DNA from: Hippopus hippopus
Taxonomy: Eukaryota; Mollusca; Bivalvia; Cardiida; Cardiidae
Direction of reading: 5' to 3'
Length of the DNA stretch: 64,000 bases
Assembly (NCBI GenBank): GCA_946811185.2
Contig: OX328102.1
Location: 13,641,194-13,705,193, forward strand
Position numbers and translations under genes: made by a program
Shown: one piece after another, positions 56,798-64,000 of the stretch
Numbering within the stretch: position 1 is the stretch's first letter
Layout of the letters: each line of letters opens with the position of its first letter
Notes under the pieces: generated by a model
Told to the model about the DNA's origin: nothing
The model's input: only the letters and a program-made list of their open reading frames with translations
Database searches by the model: none

Positions 56798-56960
56798 TGG
56801 GGGTACAAATTCATAAAAACTAGTAGACCTATGCCCACAGCTCTAAATTGTTTTCTTAAATGCCCCTTTCTCTTTCAGGTGAAGAAAAATCATATAGATC
56901 TATGAAGTGAATGTACATTTTTACACGTAACTAACAGTAAAAGAATTGTTTGGCAAAGTG

Positions 56961-57164
56961 TTAACTAGTAGTCTTTATGCTCATCTTTTCACATGCCTTT
57001 TGTACAACAGAGTCAATGTCGAAGTCTGGCTGGTGACTACTGTACTCAATATGAATTCTGTTTTCTACATTTTGAATGGTTCTACGACTACTATACCTTG
57101 CTTGCTTACGGGAACCTGAATTCTGAAATGCAAAAGCTTCCAAAGTACAGCGTTTCTGAGCCAT
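56961..57164 (-). CDS. Small open frame of unknown function, probably part of a transposon
   Basis: From ATG at 57164 (MAQKRCTLEAFAFQNSGSRK) to a stop at about 56961: 67 residues, ending IDSVVQKACEKMSIKTTS. A twin with the same start (MAQKHCTLEAF) is at 58573-58725 but encodes a different C-terminal part. The Lys/Cys-Thr-Leu-x-x-Phe start is reminiscent of N-termini of hAT-type transposases, an inference only. No full transposase follows. Confidence 0.35.
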   Translation of the reverse strand: MAQKRCTLEAFAFQNSGSRKQARYSSRRTIQNVENRIHIEYSSHQPDFDIDSVVQKACEKMSIKTTS

Positions 57165-57539
57165 TACCCAATGTTGGTTTACAGACAAAATGCTTTTTCA
57201 TAGACTGTGTTAAAGAAAGGAGAGCTGAATTACGGATAATTTTTGGAAACAAACGAGTCCCAGCCTGCAATTATTGATCACAACGATAAAGACCAAGTAC
57301 GCTGACCATGTAAATGTTCTAAAAATAGAAAGCTGAAATTTTTCTGATGATTTACATTTTCCGAAAATCGATTTTACATGAGCCGCTCTATGCAAGCATT
57401 TCCTAATTCATTTTTCGATCTTCCTATTTTTTGTGCGTGATTTCACATATAGGTTTGTAATTTTGTACGTTTTTTTTAATTTCATTTATACATGTTTCAC
57501 TTACGATTTTGCGTGATCGGGAACTCTGGAAATGTTAAG

Positions 57540-58075
57540 TTTTTTGGATAAGTTTTGAGGATAAGGTGCATGATAAGGGTTATAAAGGCATGGAATGGTG
57601 GTAAATTCACATACCAAAACACAGCTCAATATCTGCCGGTGTTTAGAAAAAAAGTCAGGAAAACTGTTTTTTCAGTAAATTTCTTAAGTCCAAGGCCCGT
57701 AATTTCGTCAAAAATCTGTGGACCATAACGAAACTCACACTTGATCTGTAACTCATGGTCGTTGACTTGCACACCAAAAATCAGCTCAATATCTACCAGT
57801 GTTTAGAAGAAATGTCCGGAAAACTGTTTTTTCGGTGAAAATTTCTAAGTCCAAGGCCCGTAATTTCGTAAAAAATCAGTGGTCTGGAACGAAACTCGAA
57901 CTTGATCTGTAACTCATGGTGGTTGACTTACACACCAAAAATCAGCTCAAAATCTGCCAGCGTTTAGAAAAAAAGTCCGGAAAACTGATTTGCGGTAGGA
58001 CTGACGGACGGACAGACAGACAGACGGAGTGAAAACCTAAAGTCCCCTTTGGCTTCGCCAGTAGGGGACTAAAAA
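57540..58075. mobile_element. Family D element (AGTCCCC ends)
   Basis: End AGTCCCCTTTGGCTTCGCCA then GTAGGGGACTAAAAA, preceded by an ACGG-type tract (57997-58025). Three ~157-bp units at about 57619, 57776 and 57936 with AATCAGCTCAATATCTGCC and AGGCCCGTAATTTCGT. The 5' terminus is not visible, so it may be truncated. Confidence 0.65.
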
Positions 58076-58185
58076 GAAGAAAGTACCGGTTACCAGCATT
58101 TTCTTCTTTTCCCACAATGTTTTCAAAAGGTTTCTTCCTCAGGGTCCTTAAAACATAGGTTTGTGTTGTAAAAAGTTACAGAAAA
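58076..58185. repeat. piggyBac-type MITE, right part
   Basis: ACCGGTTACCAGCATTTTCT then CCCACAATGTTTTCAAAAGG and AGGGTCCTTAAAACATAG. Confidence 0.5.
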
Positions 58186-58270
58186 AGGTATTGGACATTC
58201 ATACAAAAAAAGACGGCTGGAATAAAAGCCCTTGACTGAATGTGACCTTCATTTTCTCTCTTTTCCACAA

Positions 58271-59110
58271 TCAGTGTTCCCACTGAAATTTTTATTTGGG
58301 GGTTTTGTACCCACTACAATTGAAAAATGGGGGTATAAGAAAAAAAATGGGGGTACAAATTCAGAAAAACTAGAGCGTACAACTCTAAATTGTTTTCTTA
58401 AATGCCTCTTTCTCTTTCAGGTGAAAACCAGTCATACAGATCTACTAAAAGAATGTTCATTTTTACATGTAACTATATCTAACAATAAAAGAAATGTTTT
58501 GCAAAGTGTTAACTATAGTCTATATTGGAAAACTTGGACAGCCATTAATTTTGTTTTGGAATTGTTTTCTTGCTATCGGTTTCTGAATAACCTTGCTTTC
58601 ATCTGCGGCACTATAATCCTCCTCAGTTTCTGTTGTTTCGTTTGGCCTGACTTTCCGTTACGGGAACCCCAATTCTGAAATCTGAAAGCTTCCAAAGTAC
58701 AGTGTTTCTGAGCCATTCCCAATGTTAGTTTACAGACGAAAGACGTTGACGTCGACAAGACGCTCTTTCATAGACTGTTAAAGAAAGGACAGCTGGATTA
58801 TGGATATTTTTTAGAAATTTACAAGTCCCAGTCTGCAATTATTGATCACAGCAATAAAGACCGAGTATTGCCGACCATGTAAATGTTCTAAAAATAGAAA
58901 GCTGGAAATCCCAAATTTTTCCGATGATTTGCATTTTCCGAAATTTGCTTTTTACCAGAGCCCTTCTATGAAAGCAACTTTTTTTTCGATCTTCGTCTGT
59001 TTTCTTTGTGCATGATTTCACATACAAGTTTGTCATTTTGTATGTTTTTTAGTTCATTTATACGTGTTTCACGTACCATTTTGTGCGATCGGGAACTCTG
59101 ACAATGTTTT
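58271..59110. repeat. Duplicated block with CAGTGTTCCCACTG start, copy 2 (uninterrupted)
   Basis: Matches 54987-55056 and 56798-57540. It gives the empty site for the family A insertion: GGGGGTATAAG then AAAAAAAATGGGGGT at 58329-58354. The twin open frame lies on its minus strand (58573-58725). Confidence 0.7.
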
Positions 59111-60880
59111 AAGCTACAGAAGAGAAATAAAAATGACGGCTGAAAAGAATCAATCTTGGCCTGTATTCATCAAACTTTGTAAAATCAAATCGAATTCTAT
59201 ACACTGATACGTGATTGCACACACTGGAAACTTCACTGTGCTTCGAAAATTTCAGTATATTGGGCCCAAGGAAATTATTACATTTATTCTCATTTAGTCA
59301 TTGTATATCAACAATTTTCACTGGCTCCCAAAGGGGTCCGACGAATCACCGAAATATCACCGAAACACCGAAATACCCCTAATTTTTTATTGCTGTGTTC
59401 TGATTGCTATTGAAGTACAACAGATTTGTCTTTTTTTTTTTGTGGTATTGACCCAAATAACGTTTATAGAGATGAAGGGCTGTTAGTTTAAATCATAATG
59501 ACAAAATAACATATCATTGAGGTCCGCCGTAAAGAATGTGCATTGGGATAGCCGTATTTACGTCCACCGAAATACCTGCTCGACGTAAATATTTGTTAAT
59601 TTAGGGATTCTACCTCCGCAAGTTTTGTCTCTTTTTCACAGAAAACACGATTAATTAAAGTAATGATCACTATTGAGAAGATTAATGTTGAAGAAAAATG
59701 CTGTTAATATACATTGATCATTGATTCACGTGGAGAACAAGTACTCGCGTGTCTAGTCCTGACACACCAAAATACCCGATCTTTATTACACAAAATAAAG
59801 ACTTAGGAGTTATCAGTATGGTATTGTCACCTATATATTATTTATTTAAATTATAAACACGAATATACTCCACAGAGAATGCAAGTGCATTCCATTTGCG
59901 AACGAAGTACCTAAATTAAGCATTGCGTGATGTATCCATCGTAACGTGTGTGTCGCCTTTGACCAACATTTTCTGCTTTTTCCACTATGTTTACTGACCT
60001 ATAGAGTGAACTGCAGTTATATATACATCTATTTTACTATATCGATATTTGATTTATCGTCTGCAGATGTGAAATATAGACAAGTCTACAAATTTAAGGC
60101 CGGGTAACATGTTTACCCGATTCAAAATAGCGGCCAGTTTTCTAAATACGTTAATTTTTAATTTCAATATTCAAATATCACGAAATAAAAAGATTTTTTC
60201 GGAGCATGTTTATGGATACAGATCAGACACATCAACCTTGTAAAACAGCTACTGTAGTAAGAACATAAAGTCCCTGAATCGACATATTTTACTACGTCGT
60301 GCGGGTATTTCGGTGGACAACAGGTATTTCGGTGAACATTCATTACGGCGGACGTCAATGGTATTTTGTTATTTTGTCATTTTGTTTTAAACTAACCACC
60401 TTTCATCAATATAAACATAAGTTGTGTTAAAAACACAAAAAAGACAAATCTTTTCGTACTTATATTAGTAATTTTCACTAATTATAGAAAAAAAAAAAGA
60501 AAAAAATGGAGTGTTTCGGTGATTCGTCGGACCGCTCCCAAAGGGTTAAACTGATTAAATCACTATAGATGATCTGTAGTGATTTAATCAGTTTAATAAG
60601 AAATAGTTCATGCTACTTCTTCAGAATTTTTAGAAAACCAATGTACCAGTTGGGAATTTCCTCGGCTATTTCCGTAACATAAGGAAAGAATACCGAGGGC
60701 TTTTCAATATGTAATGTGTATTGTACCACAGCGCGATAACACTTTGCACGATTTCGTGGATGATGATATGCTTGAATAGCTCTATTCAATACCTTTCCAA
60801 CGGTATACGAGGGTTGTTCGATATATAATGTGTATTGTACGATATCTCAAAAGCATTCGACTCAAATAGTGAAATGAACA

Positions 60881-61620
60881 TTACATACCTTCAAAGTATT
60901 CTCCGCGGTTTGAAATACATAATTTCAATCTCTGAATCCGTTTCTGAAATGCGTCACGGTACGCTGATTTAGGTAGACCTCTGAGGCACTGACTGATGGC
61001 TGAGCCAAGGGCTTGTCGGGACTTGTAACAACGACCAGATAAGAACTTTTTAAGTTTTGGAGAAAGGGAAAAGTCGCATGGGGCTAGATCTGGAGAGTAT
61101 GGTGGGTGTGGTAAGACGGTAACCTTCTCCGACTTCAAAAATTGCTTCACAAGCTCAGATGTATGTGATGGAGCATTATAATGAAGTAGACGAACATGCC
61201 TAAATCTTGACACAGGGCGTTGTTTAAGATAATATTTCTTGACCTTTTTTAGTATAACATCTTGGTAATACCGATCTGTAACACTTTTGCCCTTTGGCAC
61301 CGGAATTTGTACGGCTATACCATCACATGAGAAGAATATGCAATAAAGAACCTTCTTTGTGCTTATGCTTCTTTTGGCAACTACAGGCCTTCTACCGTGT
61401 TTAGTTACCCATATTTTGTTTCCAATTTTTCTTACTGGTTCGAAATAGTGAACCCATGTTTTGTCACCAGTAACAATGTTTACAAATTGTCTTTGACTGA
61501 ATTTGGGAAACAGTTTGAGCTATTGCTTTGCGGTTTGTACTCATACCCGATTTTGGTCATCTGTCAATATATGCGGTATCCATCTGCCAGAAATCTTTCG
61601 TACTTTCAAAATACGCTTCA
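60881..61620 (-). pseudogene. mariner transposase remnant (minus strand)
   Basis: DD34D-type mariner transposase, C-terminal two thirds. Upstream part (about 61620-61300, with stops) shows RWIPHILTDDQ, then IVTGDKTWVHYFEP with the first catalytic Asp, then KRSISTKKVLYCIF. The open part at 61300-60881 shows RLLHYNAPSHTS, PHPPYSPDLAPCDF and RLKLCISNRGEYFEGM. The second catalytic Asp, normally HDNA, is Tyr (HYNA); the third (APCDF) is present. The N-terminal DNA-binding half is missing, replaced by an inverted copy of the 3' end. It cannot make active transposase. Confidence 0.92.
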
Positions 61621-61635
61621 AAATGAAATTAACTT

Positions 61636-61800
61636 AAAAAGTTCTTATCTGGTCGTTGTTACAAGTCCCGACAAGCCCTTGGCTCAGCCATCAGTCAGTG
61701 CCTCAGAGGTCTACCTAAATCAGCGTACCGTGATGCATTTCAGAAGTGGATTCAGAGATTGAAATTATGTATTTCAAACGGCGGAGAATACTTTGAAGGG
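61636..61800 (+). pseudogene. Inverted second copy of the mariner transposase C-terminus
   Basis: Plus-strand text AAAAAGTTCTTATCTGGTCG through GGCGGAGAATACTTTGAAGG encodes the same C-terminal ~55 residues as 60881-61045 on the minus strand, with a few changes (for example a Trp codon TGG where the left copy has CGG). Confidence 0.88.
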
Positions 61801-62153
61801 ATGTAATGTTCATTTCACTATTTGAGTCGAATGCTTTTGAGATATCGTACAATACACATTACATATCGAACAACCCTTGATACTATTGCTAAACTGGTAC
61901 CAGTTGTATCTCCCATTGATAACAGGCTGCCAGTTTATACTAAGCCCAGTAAAGCATAGACAGCTGATACTGAGAGTTGTGCCAAGGTCTTAAATACACA
62001 CCATATAATGTTAGCCATAGCGACTGGATGCACTCCGTAACGCAGAATCAAAGCGTGGCTTTGGAAATTATGAGTGGAGACTAAATCTCATACGTGATTC
62101 CTGATTGGCTGATAGTGTGAAAATTCTGTGTGCACACCCTTGGATGTAGATGG

Positions 62154-62682
62154 GCAGTGTTCTGCCAAGGTCGCGTATTTGCGATTTTCTCGCTAAAAAG
62201 TTAAGAAAGTCGCAGAAAAAATTGGTAAAAGGCGATTCCTGTCGCACATCAAAAATCGCGGAATCAGCCACATAACTATTACAATTCAGTGTTTTTCATG
62301 GGTGCAAAAGGTGCCTATATGCAAAATGAAAATTGAATGGACACAGACCGAAAACATCGACCAAGTATTGATCATGTACTTTACTGTCATGATGTAGTAT
62401 CTTCTGCAATCTCAGCTGGAAAATGGTTTCTGTGCCACGGTGAAAAAGCCAGGTATTATCCTAAGCTTCTATGGTCAGCCAAAGCATACCAACAATCAGA
62501 GCTCAAAGTCTGATAATGTTCTGATGACCAGTCAAAAAGTAACATCATTTCAGGAGACGGTCACCTGTACTGAGTGAAACCCCAAACTTTTTCCAGAAAA
62601 AACCCCCATTTTTCAAATTTCTTAATTTAGGAGGTGACAAAAACCCCTTGTCTGAAAAAGCTGTGAGAACACTGATAGAGGT
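62154..62682. mobile_element. Possible hAT-like element
   Basis: Ends CAGTGTTCTGCC at 62155 and GTGAGAACACTG ending at about 62675. No clear 8-bp duplication and no transposase. Interior AAACCCCAAACTTTTTCC resembles the CAGTG repeats above. Confidence 0.4.
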
Positions 62683-62689
62683 TATAAAT

Positions 62690-63250
62690 GTGCTACATCA
62701 TATCATTTTCTACTGTAGGGTAAATTACTGCTGTGGCGTATTTGAGAGTAATCTTAGTCAGGGTCCAAAGAATCCACTCATCCGCTCATATTTACGATTA
62801 AGAAATAGATGAGGACAAGTGAAATATCAGTCATGGTCGTCTGGCAGGACAAGAGGTTAATAGGAAATAGTAAACAAATAAGTTTTTCAGATGAACATTT
62901 AACTTACAGGCGACAAAAACGGCTATTCCATTATTGAATAAGCTAATTAAGGGTATTCTGGAAATCAAATACTGAAACAGGACATAAAACGTGCTGGTCC
63001 CCGCTCCAAATAAAGACCGGTTTCAAGTCGGCCTAAAGATATAACCCGGGACCTTTCACTGCAAACAAGAATGTTTTAATATGCTTCAGGTAGATCTAAT
63101 GCAATACAAGCCATTTTGCTAATATTAAAAAGAACAATATTAACATTAACACAATACTTTCCCGAAACCAGTTCGAAAAACTGTGTTGTTTTGGCTTTAT
63201 TAATTCTGTAACTTGACCGGATAAACGGTACCGGTTATTGAAACCCTGTA
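62690..63250. other. Unassigned
   Basis: No element, exon or RNA gene recognised. Confidence 0.4.
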
Positions 63251-63251
63251 T

Positions 63252-63481
63252 TTAACCCTTTACCACACAATGACGCCTTTTAACACCCCGGAAGAAGAGG
63301 CCTTTTGAAAACATCGTGGGGAAAAGGAGAAAATGCTGGTAACCAGCATTTTCTCCTTTTCCCACAAAGTTTTCTACCCTATCAAAGAAAAGTTGCGTCA
63401 TTTGAGCCACTATGAAATTGTCTTCTGCAAATGCTTTCAATTTGGATAGGTCTTAAATTTTGCCGTGTGGTAAAGGGTTAA
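63252..63481. mobile_element. piggyBac-type MITE, well preserved
   Basis: TTAA at 63252-63255 and 63478-63481; ends CCCTTTACCACACAAT / GCCGTGTGGTAAAGGG; hairpin at about 63317-63364 (GGAAAAGGAGAAAATGCTGG and its mirror). The open frame across it is not taken as a gene. Confidence 0.88.
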
Positions 63482-64000
63482 GGTTTGTTGCTAAGGGAGA
63501 TAATTTAATTAGCGTTTTCCGTTTCGTCCGAAAAAAATATCAGAGTCCAATATAAGAAGGGTTTTTCCTCGTCGGACGAGCGAGGATCAAAGCAGGGCAA
63601 TTTTTTTTTTCAAAGGCACATGTCCCACTGGACGAGTGCCTATTCTGGAAATATTTTGACCCTGATCTTAGTCCCTGTCACTCCTGTATTTAATACAACT
63701 GTCTCAGAAGACTGTTTTGCTCAGGAATTGAACGTGACCCCCAGCATCCAAGATTAGATGGACCTTACTGTAGCCACAATAATGAGACGCTATGGTGATT
63801 TTTGTTTTTTCATATTTGGATATTTATTGTGCACCTAATCATCTCAAGTCCCTTGTAAATTTTCCTGTAGCAAAGATAGAGCACTATACTGCCTTTTTGT
63901 TTCATCGGTTTAATCTCTATTGCAGGGAAATGCAATTAACTTCAAGACAACGAAGGATTATTGCATCTGCAAGCAATAGGAATGTTCAATTAGTTTTGTG
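63482..64000. other. Right edge, unassigned
   Basis: Text with CGTCGGACGAGCGAGG and CCCACTGGACGAGTGCC at 63570-63640 resembles the hAT-like repeat at 27765-28533. Nothing else recognised. Confidence 0.4.

Larger units (their letters stand above)
54987..57540. repeat. Duplicated block with CAGTGTTCCCACTG start, copy 1 (interrupted)
   Basis: 54987-55056 plus 56798-57540 match 58271-59110 in order. The gap is a family A element. The copy carries a minus-strand open frame starting ATGGCTCAGAAACGCTGTAC (see 56961-57164). Confidence 0.7.
60808..61880. mobile_element. mariner element with inverted duplication of its 3' end
   Basis: Both ends carry the same ~245-bp sequence in opposite orientation (60808-61055 and 61635-61880): the terminal repeat GGGTTGTTCGATAT and the C-terminal coding part. 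TA flanks at 60806-60807 and 61881-61882. The middle (61056-61634, minus strand) is mariner transposase coding sequence. A second mariner-like end (CGAGGGCTTTTCAATATG) lies just outside at 60695. Confidence 0.85.
59290..62110. repeat. Duplicated block, copy 2
   Basis: Ordered matches with 45250-47205 as listed there. It carries the mariner insertion at 60808-61880. A region at 59940-60370 is specific to this copy. Confidence 0.6.

Overview
This window is eukaryotic: intron-rich, AT-rich DNA with no prokaryotic-style gene packing. Its dominant repeats are of kinds I associate with bivalve molluscs: short elements that open with a GGGCCATGATGGCCC-type hairpin, carry ~160-bp tandem cores and ACGG-type microsatellites, and end in a TTCG-loop hairpin, plus tRNA-headed SINEs. 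A bivalve or related mollusc is my inference; no species is claimed.

One protein-coding gene is well supported. It lies on the minus strand from position 48262 down past position 370 and continues off the left edge. Thirteen exons join in frame: their splice phases agree at all twelve junctions, and the coding bases add up to exactly 632 codons with no stop. The product is the KMT2E/SETD5 (MLL5; fly upSET) chromatin regulator, with a C4HC3 PHD finger (residues 116-158), lysine-rich stretches, and a SET domain (about 395-505) with a cysteine-bearing post-SET tail. The start codon is at 48234. Exon 1 begins with a splice acceptor and a short 5' UTR, so at least one non-coding exon and the promoter lie at higher coordinates and were not located. 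The 3' part of the gene is outside the window.

Layout from left to right: 0-15 kb carries exons 13-6 with piggyBac-type MITEs, SINEs and a rolling-circle-like element; 15-23 kb is a nest of elements inside elements between exons 6 and 5; 23-31 kb carries exons 5-3 and a tandem array rich in nuclear-receptor half-sites; 31-43.5 kb is one large intron with tandem-core elements and a 2.7-kb fold-back element; 43.5 and 48.2 kb hold exons 2 and 1; 48.3-64 kb, upstream of the start codon, holds only repeats, including two mariner remnants, a pogo-like element and duplicated blocks.

Apart from the gene, almost everything recognisable is mobile or repetitive, and no transposase looks intact. The most informative repeat result is a modular group of non-autonomous elements whose 5' box and 3' hairpin change together from family to family. 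Four insertions can be compared with an uninterrupted or related copy of the same target elsewhere in this window, and three of them point to a T|A-run target. All coordinates of degenerate repeats are approximate and were read by eye.
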